NCBI GenBank assembly: GCA_031763025.1
Contig: JASSKH010000028.1
Location: forward strand, 1,302,001 to 1,366,000
DNA length: 64,000 nt
Reading direction: 5' to 3'
Source: Macrocystis pyrifera
Lineage: Eukaryota; Sar; Phaeophyceae; Laminariales; Laminariaceae
The notes beneath the pieces are model-generated. The model was not told the DNA's origin. It worked only from the letters and a program-made list of their open reading frames with translations, and did not search any database. Positions 33,561-47,471 of this stretch are shown here, piece after piece; within the stretch, counting starts at the first letter, position 1; each line of letters opens with the position of its first letter. The position numbers and the translations under genes are program-made.

Positions 33561-36500
33561 GTGATCGTGGCTCGCAGCCCGAGGATCGTGCCGCTGCCGC
33601 TATTCATAGGATGCCGCCAACCACCCCTTGCTGGTGTGGTTGTACTGGGGCTAGTGCTCCTGATGTTTGTCCAACACGACACCCCATACACGCGTACGCA
33701 CCATGCCCATAACCGCAGGATAAGGAAGTCGAGGCCGGCAAGATCCCCGGCTCCCACTCCACACGTTTCCAGGCTCTCTGCATCTACGAACGAGCGCACA
33801 CGACAGGCGGTAGGTGCCGGTGCGGTACGCTCCGAGATGGCAGGGATGGGGGGAGGGTTTATTTCGGCTCTCGGCGTCGTCTGCGGCAATGGCAGCGGCG
33901 GCGGTTGTGCCGGACGGGAGTCGAACACGTCGGGCGGCACTTTGACTGCAAGCGACGAGGAAGGACTCGGGGTTCTGCGGCAGCAGCTGTCGGCGGTGCA
34001 GCGCATCAGGATCGAGCACGAGCGAAAAGACGCCGCAATCGCTGCGCTCCGGCTGGAGGTGCGCCAGGACGCTCCACAGGTTTTGCTGCGCAAAACTGAA
34101 GTGTGTCTGTGTGGTTGTGCTGTCTTCGTTGTTGCCCTGCTCCAGCGCGTAGAGCACTCGCTGCTCAGGGAGACCCAGCCTCACCAGTGTATGCGTAGTG
34201 ATTTCGTAATTATGTACTATTACGGGGGTCCATAGTAAATAGGACCAGATATTGTCAGTAAAAATAGGCAAATATATAGGTTTTTATGCATACCATAGGC
34301 CCTATTAACTATGGACCCCCCCCCGTAATAACTGTGTGTCCACTCGCTTCACGTTGCTGCCTTTGCTGCACCTGAGGTTTCTTGCCGTGCTGCACTCTAC
34401 AGTAAGTTCAATTTATTGACGTGCGCTGCTGTACAGCAGGGTGTCGGTCGACCCAGTGAGTAACTGTTGTGCCGCCTTATCGCCGCCTGCGGGTTGAACA
34501 ATCATTGCCCATTTTTTCTGACCTTACCCCCACTTTGCGCCCCACCCGGTTGTTTTAATCGCGCGATTCGCGCTTGCTACAATCCCTGTTGGACTAAAAC
34601 CAACCGGCAGGTAGCTAACCTGGGCCGGGAGAGAGACGAAGCGCTGGCTTTGAACCACGAGCATGTTGGAGTCCAACTGCGACTGGTGGGCATGGAGGAA
34701 AGATGCCGGCAGCTGGAGGACACACAGCGGGTGAGGTTGCCGTTGGTTGGGCAAGACTTTCCAAGCGCGCGTGGGTGCCACAGAAACTGTCCGCCGCCCC
34801 TTCGCGGTTGACAGGCAGCGTTTTAAGCCCGGCAACAGCTTCACGAGTAGAGCAAACAATAGGGGTGATGCCTCTGCTAACATGCATCTCGCTGTCGCGA
34901 GAAAAATGGTCTAGCATGTGTGATCTAGAGCTGCGGCGCTTTGCGCTCCAACTTGCGCGCGTCATGCCATTTAGAGACAGAGGCCTGTGCGTTTTTTGAG
35001 TCCGCAATATTCGAGTGGCCACAGAAGAAGAGTCTATCTATTTTGTCCTTTCGTTTCTCTACTTCAATGGAGCACGCGACGGATTATTGGAAGTAGACCA
35101 CGTGCGTTATCCGGTGGCCTGCTCGCGAACCGAAACCGCCACGGTCCCCGCCGCCGCCGCCGCTGCCGCCCCCCCCCACCATGGCGCCCATCGCCTTAGC
35201 ACCTCGTCGACTCCCACCGTTCAAATGGCGTGGGTCCGTGCTGTCATTGCCTGTATCGCCTACGCCACCTTTTGCCCCGCCCCGGTTGTTTGGCATGTGG
35301 GTCGGATCGTTTATCCTGTTTTTTCTTCGTGGGTTCCCGCACGCTTCGCGACTCTCTCTCGTCGGGTCGTGGCCGGAAGTGCATGAACACAATTCGACCT
35401 ATTGCTCTTGATGTATGGGTCCAGGACTCTGCTCATCGCTGGGCTCGGAAGGAGGACGTGTGGCGAACGCAGCTTCGCGACGCCGACGAGGGACTATGTT
35501 ACGCGCAAAACCAGTGCCGGAAGGAGAGGGACCGCGTGAGTCGCCGGCCGGACCGCTGCGATGTTGATGGTGCACCCGAACCCCACGCCGTCGAGTTTGA
35601 TGTTAGATTCCCGAGTTTATTCGGTGGCGCGTGTTTTGTTTTTTTTCGGCGCGGGTGGTGATGTGAAGGAGCTGGTTAGACTTGTCGAGAAGAAAGCTCG
35701 TTGGGAAAACGAGAAAGCGACGGGCGTCCCGCGGTGTGCAGCGCGAATGAGAGCAACCGTAAGTCGATCGTTAGACCCTGTAGGCCCGGACCGACCTCTC
35801 GCTGCGGCAGGTCGAGGGGAAATGTTGAACCCAACTTCCGTCGTCATTGCTAACCCAGCCGCCCTCTTCGCAGGCCCCATTCCCTATCATATATGCCGGG
35901 TAGCCAGGATACGTATTGAGCGGAATCGAATATATCCCGTCTTTATACCTCTCTTCAGGCGGAGGAGCTGGCCACCTTGAAGAACGAGCTGGAACCTGCT
36001 CTCGCCGCAGCGGTGTCGGATGCAGCCGCGGCAACGGATGCGGCAGCGCGCGAGCTGGCCGGTCGCACCGAGGCCGAGTTTAAGGCGGGTACCATGACGG
36101 AGAGCCTCAACCTCGAGCTCGAGGCGGAACGCTCCAAAACGACGGGTTTGGAGGAGAAATTGAAGCTGCTGGAGAAGGTACGGCTTCGCAATATCACTCA
36201 GTTGCGCCCCACAGGAGAGACGTGCTCTGAGACTCGCAGCCCCTGAGACCTCTCGAGCGGCCGTGCGTAGCAACAGTTCGTCACGGCAGCATCTATTGAG
36301 TTTTTTCACGTGGTTCTCGGACCCCTTCCCGCGGACTCCGTTATGTTGTCCCGCCCGTTTCAGGACCTGGCCGCCGGCAAGGAGGAGTCCGCCCGTCTCG
36401 CATCCCATGTGAAAGAGTTGGAGGAGGCAAGCGAGACCCTCCGCGCCGAGGTTGCCGCCGCGTGCGGCAGGTGCTCGGAAGCGGAGCTCGAGCTCGCGCA

Positions 36501-39500
36501 GGTAACGCGAAGAGCTGAACGTGCGAAGCGCTATCAATAGAAGAGCGGATCCCCGAAGAAAACTCCAGAGAAGGGTTAACGAGGCACATAGTGAGCGCCA
36601 CCAAGCGCTATTGATGTTACCACAACTTCTTGCAGTTGTCAATGTGTATTTTTCGTCGACACTGTACTGCTGCTCTACGTAGGGGAGCTTACTCTCGCGG
36701 GTTGGTTGTGCAGCGGATGTTGTCTTTGCGTTCCTTCCCGACAGCAAATTCTGCTGCGCGCGCGTAAGTTGCCCTGCGTATGCCCGTGAGGTGTAGGGAA
36801 AGAGGTGGCTGGCGCGAGTCAACGTTATCACTTGCTTCATGTGGAGGGATGGGCGCGGCCAATAGTCGCGCTAATTTGTAGAAGTTACTCGACACTTTAG
36901 TTTTCGCGCGAAGTCTTACCCGCCACCGGGCTCCGATGTCTCCTCTGGACAGGGTTGAGCAGTGTACGCGGCAGCCAGCACGTGCGGCTCCGCCTCCTGT
37001 GCGGGCACGCTGCGCTCCTCGGTTCACGCTCCTCGCGTAACGCCATTACCCCCCCCCCCCCCCCCCCTCCCCTGGTGATCGAGTTGTAGGTCATCTGTGC
37101 GGGATGGAGAACCATTACACCTCACACGGTGAATGATCGCATCACGTAGTGTTTGTGGTAAGGCACCCACGGGGCAATTACGTAGTACCCCGATTGCTGT
37201 CTCTGGGAGTGGCCACACCGGAAAGTAGATCAACTCGTTGAAGCTGTCATCCATATGCAAGTCCGCCTCACGAGCGGTTCTTAGTAGGATGCAGCTCACC
37301 CTTCATGCGACTCCCCGACGACCTCACGGTGCTACGCTCTGAGTGCAAGCATGCCTGTCTGGTCGGTGAAAACCCGACGTGCTCTGTCCTGGCTTTGTAG
37401 GAGTGCGCGGGTCCATGGCCATACGACTACGACCATGCATGATATCGAGTGCACCCCACCTCCCCCCCCCCCCGTTCCTCCGCCGCGCCCGTCGCACCAC
37501 TTGCAGCTGCACGTCTACCGACCGCTCGTCGAACGCGCCGACGCCATCGACCGGCGGCGAGCAGAAGCAGAAGAAGGACTTCGAGCCACGGAGGCGGAGC
37601 TTGGGCGAGAAAGAGCATCCTTAGCGGCGTCCAAACGGAACGCCAGGGAGCTCCAGACCGCGCTGGACCGACGCGGGGCAAGGCTGGCGGAAGCGGAAGC
37701 AGAAGTGAGCTTCGCGTGGGGAAGGGGAGAGGGGGAGATTGTTGGGGAGCTCACAGAAAATAACCCCCACTTGAGCGTCTCCCGGTGGTGCTTTTTAAGC
37801 GGAAATGGTTGTGTTTTATCCCGAAGGGATTCGATCGTTGGTGTGCGGCAGCTGTGATTAAAGGGTATCTGACTTTTTTTTTTAGTTTTGCATTTTCGGC
37901 TAATGGGCTCCGTCGTTGAGTAGCAATTTGATCTAAAGTTCGTAACTGGGGCGCGTTGGATGAGGGGAGCGGGGTACGAGGGGGGGTGTACTCGATGGGA
38001 GAGATGTACTCGATCTCATGCACGGCCGTAGTTGTATGCAAAATAGCACAACCCCCATGTGTCTTTGTCCGAGCCCAAGTCCTCAGTGTTTCGTAGCCTA
38101 GTAATGACCGCAGAGACTCAAGAGCCTTCTTTCTCCCCGGTTGGCGACATCATTCTCCCTAGACCGATGGCCGATACCCCGTCGCTGCGAATGCGACTAT
38201 CCCTCTACCAGCCACGCAACTTCGCAAAGCGCCCCTGATCTTTTAGGTGGGCGCCTGTTTTGCGAACGCTGAACGGACACGTTGGTGGCTCGAGGTACCC
38301 TCTGCCCACTCAACACGCCCGTGCTCGGTTTGTTGCCGCCGCCGTCGCTTCCCCCCGGAACAGGCTAGCAAAACCCTCTCCCTCGAGCGCGACCTCCTCT
38401 CGGTTACCTGCCGCCTAGACGCCGCAATGGCTGACAGAGATAGCGCCACCCGCGCGCGCCGGGAGGTGGAAGACACCCGCCGCGCCGCGGCCACCGTCTT
38501 GGACGAGCTCGCCGAGCTGGCCTTCGAAGCGCTGCCCCCGCCGCCACCGCCACTGCCACCAATGCCGGCAGGACTGCCGCCTGCCTCGATCGCCTTAGAA
38601 CGGAGCGGGGCTGGGGGGGGGGGAAGCGGCAGCGGCTGTCGCAGAGGGGCCGGGAGCCTGGCGGAGGAGAACAGAGGTGCGGGAAGACCGACGACAGCGA
38701 CGTCGGAGGGCGGTGGACGAAGTGAATGCAGCGTCCGTCGCAGTGGTAGTGTTGGCGAAAGTGGAGGCGCTTACGGCAGCCCCGGCGGTGGCGGCGGCGG
38801 CGGTGGCGGCGACGCCGGCAGAGGGAGAGGCATCGCGATCGCGAAGTTGGTTGAATTGGAAGCCGGAATACGTGGCGGGCGAATGACAGACCACGCGAGA
38901 GTGGACGCCGCGAGTGGAGGGGCGGGAACGGGGCAACGAGCAGGGCGGGGCGAGGATAGGGGTGGGCGAGGGATGTCTTTGCCAGAGGAGGCGGAGCTGA
39001 GAAGGGCAGTGCGGGCGGTGCGGACGTTGGCGGAAGCGGGGGCGAGGGTGGCCGCGGACCGGGATCGCGCTTTGAATGAGGTTTGTATTCGAGCACTCGG
39101 CACACGGCAAGAGGAGTCGAGGGGTGATGTAGTCCCCGGAGTGCCCGTCGCGTGCGAGGGCTGTGGGAAAACGTTCGGGAGTGGTCAAAACGATTGGGGC
39201 CTGAGAAGTCATTGCTTTGCAAGGTAGTAGTTGCAGAAAGATTTGCGCGGAAAAAAATCAACAGTTTTGGCGTTCAGGACAGCAGTGCGGAAGCCATACG
39301 GCCGCAGAGAATCTTTCATGTTTCAATTACCTCAGCGAGACGCTGCACAGAGTCTTGAGCTGAAATAATCGTCCGCGTATTGCGCGCTCCGAACAGCGAT
39401 TCAAAAGCGCGTACCGCTGAAATCTGAAAGGCAAGCGCCCCCCAGAATTTTCATGCCGTTGGCCCTCCGCTGCTGCTGCGCGCTGCAATATTCCAGCTCA

Positions 39501-42500
39501 TGCGCACGCGGGCGGAGGTTCACTCGGTTCACGAGCTGATGGAGGAGTCGCGACGGCAGGGGAGACGGGCGACAAAGGCGCTAGAGGACGCGTCTGCAAC
39601 CCGCTCCGTTCTTCTCCCTCGTCTGAGAGACGCGCAGGTGAGCGCACGCGACGGGTGTATCATGCACAGGTTGTAAACGAGTTGTGTAAGTTGTACAGCG
39701 CGTACAAGACAGGCAAGGGGCGTTTACGTTGAGTGAAAAATACGCGCAAGTGTTGGCGAAGCGATGTGCGGGGGAGCGCGAAACGCCGTTCATCCACAGC
39801 AGTGATATTCGTGATCGTGTACCGGTACGCGTATCATCATACAAGTGTCAGTGACATGCATTGTCGACCACCGAGCCCTGGTTGCCCCAAAGTTCAGATC
39901 GCAGCCCCCTTCTTTAGTTGTTGTACCAAAACATGAAGTGTCTGGCGGTGGCTCTCATAAAGGAGATCTACATAGAAGAGCTACTTCGTATAACAACACG
40001 ACCAGGTAGTAGCGACTTGTCGCGCCATGCATTATGTCGACGCACATGGAGTAAACTATACCTACGGCCGAAGAAAGCCTTGCTCAGCCTACGACCGAAA
40101 CAAGCGATCGTTTTTCTGCTCTTGTTTCTCAATTACCCGCACGGCACGCCCCCCCCGCCAAAACAACTAAAACACCTCCAGCAGAGGTGGACGTACGTGA
40201 CATTAAGATTATGACGAGCATTGGTTGCAGTTCTCCGCCGCTCCTTCGCGACGGCTGCTGGCTGCGTCGCATAGTTTTTCCGAGGCTAGGGTGCAGGCTT
40301 CGTCAAAACGCCCCCTGTTAACAGCTGTGTTTGGCTACAGAAAAAAAGCTGGTCAACACAGATTTGTGCTTGGCTGCAGAAGGCTGGTGATTTTGCCCGG
40401 CAAACGTCAAGCCGCCTGACGCCTTTGTTGGGCGATTTTGTCCCTCGCGATACCTCCCCCTCAGGTGTCGAAACAAGCGGCGGAGGCGGCGGCCGACAAA
40501 GCTAACTCGGAGCTGGGGGACATGAGGGATTTCCTTGGGGGCGTCGCGGAAACCTTTGCCCGCAGGTACTCAGCGCTTTTCTGCGCCGCCGCGCTGTGTC
40601 TGGAGAAAAAACTGCGAACAGGCAACAATGGTTTTGGTTCATTTTTTGTTTTTTAACGTCGCGCTTGAAGCCGGCGTTCATCCCGCGCAACGGCCAATTC
40701 ATTCGAGGTGGCCCTCCTGCGTGAAACTCTTAACCATATATACGAGCAGACCGATTGCGAATGAAGCCTAGCGGTATGAGGCGGGCGACTGTGCCCGTGA
40801 GAGAGAGGCCGGCGCGTTACCATGCGCGTTCGGGGTAGTTCACGTGTCGGAGCTGGACGTGCTTTCCAAGTTGTCCCTTCTTTGGCGGCGCCGCCTCGCC
40901 GAAAAAACCGCCGCGAATGTTGCATTTGTCAAGCGATCCGGTGTGCTATATTTGTGGGCGGTTTTATCGCCCCGCCCCCCTTCCCAGGAAGGCGTCATTC
41001 TGTGGCAGGGTGCCGGAACCGGAAGGGCTTTTCTCTTGACCTATGACGGAGGACCATAGTAAATAGGACCAAATATTGTTAGTAAGAACAGGTAAATATA
41101 TAGGTTTTTGTGTGAACCGTAGGTCCTACTAACCATGGTCCCCCGTAATAGTGATTGTTTTTCGTCGTAAAGCTCGATCGCGCTCCTTTGCTGTGGACGG
41201 TGGAATTGGCAGGTTCTAACTCTCAACTAGGGTGGGAAAAAACTCCCTCAAGCCCTGACCCCTGTACTTCCATCTCGTTTCCCGATGCTCGGCGCATTTT
41301 GTGCCTCCACAGGACCACGGAGGCGTTTGTCGACGAGAGCACGTCTCCCTGGAGCGAGTGCCTATCGGTAGCTGTATCGAAGACGCCGCCAACGGCGGGG
41401 CCCACGAACGCGAGGCTGATATCAGCGGTTTCGGCCGGAATAAAGGGACTCCTGGCCGGGCGCGCGGCAGCAGCAGACGCGCTTCGAGACCTGGTGGGTT
41501 ATTTAATCTGGTTAACTTCAGGGGGCTGTCTTGATTGGGCGACGCGCGCGTGAGCCGTTAACTTGGAGTCGACAGTCAAGACGACTCTACCTCTCACCCT
41601 TCCGCAAGCGTGTTTTCCGCTTGTCGGCTTTTTTTTTCTGCGGGCGTTACGCCGCCGCGCTCTCGCTCGTCGCATGCAGCGAGTGGGTGGTTTCGCGCGA
41701 GAAATTACTCGAGTTGTGGCTGTGTTCGTCGTTTTGTGTGATGCAGGGCGGGGTAGAACCTTACCGAGATTATGCTGAGAGGTACCCCTGTTCTTCATGT
41801 GCAGCGCTTCGGGCTTGCCAAGGGGGGACCGATCCGACGGCAGTGAAGTGACCGGAAGATCTCTGTACCGTTTGGGCGGCATCGCCTCACCGCCTTCTCT
41901 TTATCAAATGCCTGCTTGTCCGGGTCTTTTGTTCGGTGTGCCCGTAGGGCAAGCTTTCTGCCTAACCCGCCCTCGCTGGCCCGGGCTTGAAGTTACTTCG
42001 AGGGCGCGGTTGTTCTCGAGCGCTTCAAGAGCTTGACGCTATGCCTTGTTTCGGCGGCTGCCGCCTGCCTCGAATCGCGCTCACAGGAGCACCGATGCTC
42101 GGTCGGCAAGAAGGAAACGGAAGGGTTGCAGGCACGCGTTCGGGAGAGCGACGACACGGCACACAGGGAGCAGCTCACCGAGCTTCGGACTTGGTGCGAG
42201 TCGGAGGTGAGATGCGGTGCAGAACCGGTTAGAGCCCGGGCTGGAGAGTGTCGTCTGGGATCGTACGATTTTCCTCTGCGGGAGCGTGCTCTTGTTATGC
42301 CGCCAGCCGGTTGTCGCCCCTGCCGCATCTCGAGTTACACCGATACCCCACCCTTGGGTCTTACTATGCGTTTGGTTATACGGGTGCACAGTATTTGCAC
42401 GGAGTGTGTCGGACGCGTGTTATGATAGAAAAATATAAGCATTTTTCTGCAGAATATTTTCTGAATGGCGGGGCTCCTTGACCCAAATCTTCGGAACTTC

Positions 42501-45500
42501 GTTCCGAACGACGGGGCTCCTCAACCCAGAATCGTCGGAAGTTTGTTCTTGTGTTGCAGCATTTTTCGCTGCATGTATGTTTTCGCCGCGGGAATGGTTG
42601 AGCAGATGTTGTGGGTGAGGTGTGGAGTTCCTCACGCGAGAAGACTCGGAACGAAAATGGTGTAACTCTGCCGTAGAATGCGTCGTCGACGAGAAGGTTT
42701 GTTGCTGCCAAAGCCTCTCCTCGGCGACTGTTTGCTACTGTGCTGCGCCGCTGTATGCGTGCTGCCGCCCCTCGAAACAGTGGAGATGGTATTTCACCTC
42801 CCCGCCGACCCCGATGCCCTCCCCGCCATCCCGATGCCCGCAGGTGGAGACGCAACGACGAGGCAAAAGGGCCGCCCAGGCTGCCGCCGAACACGCCCTT
42901 CGAGACCGCTCCGCCGCGCTGAAAAAGTTGTCGGCGTTCGATAAGGAGAAGACAAGGTGGCGAAAAAAAGGAGGCTGCATGCATAACGGGGGGGGCAACT
43001 GCTGTTTTGTACGTACTAGAGATATACATAAGAAACGCGTTTTTCTCTCGTGGAGTTGGGATCAATCGCGGCGGAGCTAAGGCTGGTCGGCGGTTGCCTG
43101 AGGCATTGGAATCGGGTTTGGTTGAATTGAGTACCGACCACCCCCTCAATCTTTTTTTTAATTTTTACATCTCGACGGGTAATGTTACCTCTCGTCGGCC
43201 GCCTCGCGCCGATGGTTGCGCGCGTAACCCGCGAACCAATCGCATTCAGCGAATAACAGCGCAACTACAACAACCTCGCTTCCCCTCCCCCCCCGTCGCG
43301 CTCCTCAAAACTTCGCGGTGTGGCGCAGAATATCCGACCGAGTGGCCGCTGTCAACAGCCGCCTGTCTTCCCTCGCCGCGGAAGCCTCCGCTGCGAAAGT
43401 CGGGGTCCACTTGCTCGCTCGAGCCTGTGTCCCGCTGATCGAGCGGTGTCGATTGCTCGCGGCGCAGAAGCGTCTACTCGCCAAGTGGCAACGCTCCGCG
43501 ACGACTGGCGCCTTGTTTGACGGGGAAAAACCGCTCGGTTTCTGCTATTCAAGCGGAGCCGCGGTGCCCAGTGCCAGCCTCCTAAGCGGTCTCAGGGCCT
43601 TGGTTGCAGCGCTCGATCGGGAAGGTCAGCGGGGGGAGGGCCATGGCGGACGACGAGAGCCTCACGAAGAGGACATACCCCACCGGCAACTGCCTGGGAG
43701 CGCCGGGGAGAGGGGAGGAAGTCCCGGCAGCGGAAAGGCGGTAGACAGCAAAGCTTGCTGTTCCCAGCGTCCCGTCGTGTCTCTCCGCGCGGTCGCGATC
43801 GCTCTGGTTGCTGCCCAGCGACTGGCAAAGCTCGCCGCGTACCGCGCGGCGCGGCGAGGTTCTTCCAGGGTGGCAACCGGAGCGGGGACGCCGCCGACGG
43901 GTGACGTACCCACAGATGAGACGTATGGCTCGCTCGGTGCTGCTCGTGGTGAAGGCGGCGGCGGCGGCGGCGCTCGTGATCCCGAACGAAGGCAAGGGGA
44001 TTATACCGGGCGGTGCCCTCCAACGCCCCCCCCCGCCTGTCGGAGAGGGTCCGACTCCCTGCCACCAACCACCAGTCTGGGGTCGCGTCGTGGCTGCGAA
44101 AACGGCGTGATCCCCCTTGGGCCGGCGGGATCGGGCGGCGTGCCTCTTCTTGACGCGGCGGCGACGTGCGTGTCCCTTCGGCGCCTGCGCTGGCGGAGGG
44201 TGTGGCGTCGGCGGTGGCGTGCGCATGGTCGCCGTTGAGGACGGGTTGGGGGGCGTGGGCGTCCGGTCGTGATGCCTCTGCATCTGCCGACGACACAGCA
44301 GCTGCACAGTGCCTCGAGATTCTGGATGTTCTAGTTGCGGCCGGCGGTAGCAGGATGGGAAGGACGTTACGGGGAGGCTTCGGGATCGAGGGAATGGACG
44401 GAAGCCCGACGCTGTTGCAAGTACTCGCCGCAGGACAGGTTGGGCACTGGCGGCGCCTCGAGGAACGAGGATTGGTGTCGTCGCGGCGAGGTTCCTGCGG
44501 GGTTCCTGAGGGAGGCGGAGGGGGGAGCCGAAGCCAGAGCCTAGTGGGCGGCGCGTCTCGCGTGATCGCTAGCCGTCACGCTAGGTGAGCGTTTGGTTCA
44601 GGAATTTTAAAATGTGGCGGAGGTGTTTGCGATTTTTCCCATGTCTGGTTCGTTAGGTAGTCACCCACAGCAGTACTGCAGCAGAGGCCGGTAGCCCATT
44701 TTGATCAAGTTTGGGGAGACGCATGCGTACGTGTGTTGTTAGCCTGGCCATACACGGTGTTCGCACCGGAGACCATGCTCCGGTGAACCATGGGGGCCTT
44801 GTCGTTGAGGCTACCCCACGCCTGCCTTCGAATAACTAGCTCTTAGCATGTTCGATCGTCCCCTCCTTCCTCCTCTCGATGTCCTCCAACGGGTCTCTCC
44901 CACCCTTTTTGCCGAGTTCACATTTACCTGCCGTATATTTTGTGAGGTTTTTGTGACCCTCGCACACGTCGCGGAACCCTCGGGTGTGTTCAATACCTGG
45001 CAGGCATTACGGACCCGCGTGGAAGGAGCGCGAAAAAACGCGCCGCGGCAAAGGAGGCCCTCCAGCTGTTGGAAGCGCTGAGGCGAGGAACGGCGGCGCG
45101 CTTGCGCGGTGCGCGGGAGAGGCCGAGAGTCGCTTGGTCGACAGCGAGACTCGGCGGCTACAAGCTGCGAACGAGGTGATAGTGGCCGCGTATTTTGTGC
45201 GTGCCGCTCTAGCGGAGAGAATATCCGTCCTTGCTTTGCGCTTGATGAGCTGCGTTTTTTGCTTGTGGCGGCACAGTGAAAGCAGTAGGGTTTTTCGCGA
45301 CTATTGTTGGAATAGGGGAAGGGCTGGATGCTATCCAAAGCGAAAGCCTACTATCGCAAAGGTTGCAGGTTTACCCAGCATGTTTTCGCTATCTTTGCTT
45401 GGTTTTACCGCTTGAAGAGGTCCAACCCGCCGGCCGCACCCGGCGCTGTGATATCACCTCTCTCGCCTCCTTTTCGTGTCCATAATTTCTTCCGCCGTTT

Positions 45501-47471
45501 TGGCTCCTTTGCTGAATGTGTGCGCCCTCTTCAGCTCGCGGCGTCTGTGGACAGCGCGAAGGCCCTACGGGTAGAGCTAGACAAAAAGGTGAGTGTTGGC
45601 CGGGGTGAGCGTAGCAGTCTTTCGTGTTATTTTTGCTGGGTGCAACCGTCACTACGACCGACGACGGACGTCCCAGGTGGAGTCTTCTTCACTGCTCCGA
45701 TGTAGTCCCACCCCGCCAGTCCTTCCAACCTTGATTATGAGTGCCGTTTTCCCCGATTATCTGCGTAAGACCTGTCACGCCCCGGATAATCGATCAAATT
45801 GCATGGTAAGGAGCTGTATGGCACGCGGGCGTAGCAGCATGATGACACTTTGCACTACTGCTTCCCGCTGTCCCTAGACGGGTGACATCGCCTCTTTTCT
45901 CGCTTCTTTAGGTCGCTACGGCTGGGGGTCCCGAAAGGAAAATCGACCGTCTGTTATGTCGTCTTTGCCCTCCCCCCCCCCCCCCCCCCCCCCCCCCCTC
46001 TCTTTCGTCGACGTTCCAGTCGGAGTTAATATCGTTCCTTGATGAGCGTGTGCACATGATGGAGGGTGAAGCCATGGGTACCGTGCCCGCCGCTGTGTTT
46101 GCTGGGACGGACAACGCGCTGGCGGACTGCATGGCCGAGGTAGGTCTATGGGTGTGCGCTCCGTGTTTCGCCGCCGGCATTGCGGTATCGTACCATACGC
46201 GCATAGCGGGTGTTACCGTAAATTATACGCGCAGCGGTTGTTCGAAGTGGTTTTGGTGTTGGTGATGGCGACGCGATGTCCTTTTTTTTTTACGTCGTCC
46301 CATGCTTCTTCCAGGAGGTGAAGGGAGCATACGTCGTCGCGCCCAAATGTATGCACCCTCGCGTGGGACCTCTGGGTCCATGTCTCCAACGGGCGAAGCA
46401 TGGCGTCTGCCGATAGGCAACCTTTCCGCTATATTTCGTCATCATACAAAACTCTAAGGTATTCCCATCATTCGAGGGATCTTCTCGGTGACGACCAACA
46501 GTCGTGTCCCTATTCCAACCCCCAAGCAGGTGGAAACCTTGCGCGTGCGGTCTGCGTCGCTGGAGGCAGAGCTGACCAAAGCGTCCGCCAGGAGGAAGAA
46601 AGAGGCCACGCGGGCGCGGAGGGGTGCGCAGGCGGCGTGTCAGGAACAGGTGCATTTTTTTAAACCGACATGGCGTCGTAGTGCCCTTCTTGTCCTTGAC
46701 GGCAGGCGTCCGTGATGCTCCCGTCAGATCTACCGAGAAACGAAATCGTGCCCCCCCGCTCCCCCCCCCCCCCCCTCTTTTACCACAGAGGTGGAAGTGT
46801 GATGAGCTTAAGCTTTCTATTATCAATCCGCTAGAGGATATATATTTCACAACACCTCGGAGTGATAGATCATGACTAGATCATCTAGTTCCTCACTAGC
46901 CTTACTTAATGAGAGATTTTTTGCAGGATCTGCGTAGGACAGATCCAAACCAGGAAACATGTGCTAGGCCCACCTAGCAACACGAGCGATAGATCATACA
47001 CGACCGAGAATAGATGATATATCTGTCTTGAAGGATCTAGATCATGAACTGTCTGTGGGAATCGATTATCTGTCCGAGACGTGGAATATTTTTAACATAG
47101 GCGGTGGGTGCCCGTGCTCCCCGCTCCCCGCCCCCCGCGCCCCTGTTTTTCCACGAAAAGGCGGTCGGTGCTTAGCTCGGTTTCTATCTCGCACCGTCCT
47201 GCGTTGGCCGAGGAATACGAACCAACGTCGCCCTTTCCCGCGCCGCCCCGGCCACCCTCCCCACCGCCCGTCCCCTCGGGCTTATCGTTTCGCTTCAAAG
47301 GCGATCCGTGCTCAGCTTCAGGATGAGCTCCTGAGCCTGCGGTCGTACGTTCTTCGTTCCGAGCAAACCGTGCAGGAACTGCAGGAGGAGTCTAGGAGGC
47401 AGGCGAGAGAGGCGGGCCGCCGAAGAAGTGCCTTGGCTGTAGTCGCGTCGGAGCGTAGCGCGTGGGACTAG
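33561..47471 (+). CDS. long coiled-coil protein, ~19 exons, 5' end unresolved
   Basis: A chain of exons with GT-AG borders and matching phase, ending at a TAG at 47469-47471: 33561(?)-34079, 34611-34730, 35425-35535, 35669-35758, 35959-36177, 36364-36501, 37507-37704, 38364-39080, 39497-39637, 40465-40565, 41313-41493, 42087-42206, 42844-42956, 43329-44584, 45004-45175, 45535-45588, 46020-46139, 46530-46649, 47316-47471. The product is roughly 1,400-1,550 residues, rich in A/E/R/L/K heptad-like sequence (e.g. ELATLKNELEPALAAAV, EEGLRATEAELGRERASL, SLEAELTKASARRKKEA, QTVQELQEESRRQAREA). A proline run and glycine-rich linkers interrupt it in exons 8 and 14. No enzymatic domain is visible. A cytoskeletal, centrosomal or tethering scaffold is a guess from composition only. 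Exon 14 changes frame near 44165, and exon 15 can be read in two frames, so indels are likely. Introns host several repeat copies. Confidence 0.75.
34219..34329 (-). repeat. palindromic MITE-like element, copy 5 (intronic)
   Basis: Reverse orientation, in intron 1 of the coiled-coil gene: ATTACGGGGGTCCATAGTAA, GGACCAGATATTGTCAGTAA, CTATGGACCCCCCCCCGTAA. Confidence 0.88.
37040..37475 (+). repeat. family B, diverged copy 3 (intronic)
   Basis: In intron 6 of the coiled-coil gene. It is bounded left by a C-run of about 17 (37050-37066) and right by a C-run near 37460-37472. It shares GCATCACGTAGTGTT, GTGGCCACACCGGAAA, GCGGTTCTTAGTAGGATGCA and GGTGAAAACCCGAC with the other copies but has more substitutions. 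It lacks the outer left segment. Confidence 0.88.
37980..38040 (-). repeat. family B fragment
   Basis: GGGGGTGTACTCGATGGGAG, then AGATGTACTCGATCTCATGC and ACGGCCGTAGTTGTATG. Only the terminal 60 bp or so of the family is present, within an intron of the coiled-coil gene. Confidence 0.8.
41044..41151 (-). repeat. palindromic MITE-like element, copy 6 (intronic)
   Basis: Reverse orientation, in intron 10 of the coiled-coil gene: GGAGGACCATAGTAAATAGG, ACCAAATATTGTTAGTAAGA, AACCATGGTCCCCCGTAATA. Confidence 0.9.
45968..46000 (+). repeat. long C homopolymer in an intron
   Basis: A run of about 30 C, interrupted at most once, lies directly upstream of the exon starting near 46020. It forms part of the pyrimidine tract before that acceptor. 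Confidence 0.85.

Noticed and set aside
38404-39261. 285-codon minus-strand ORF opposite the coiled-coil gene
   Set aside because: It is the arginine/proline-rich shadow of exon 8. The plus strand has matched splice phases on both sides.
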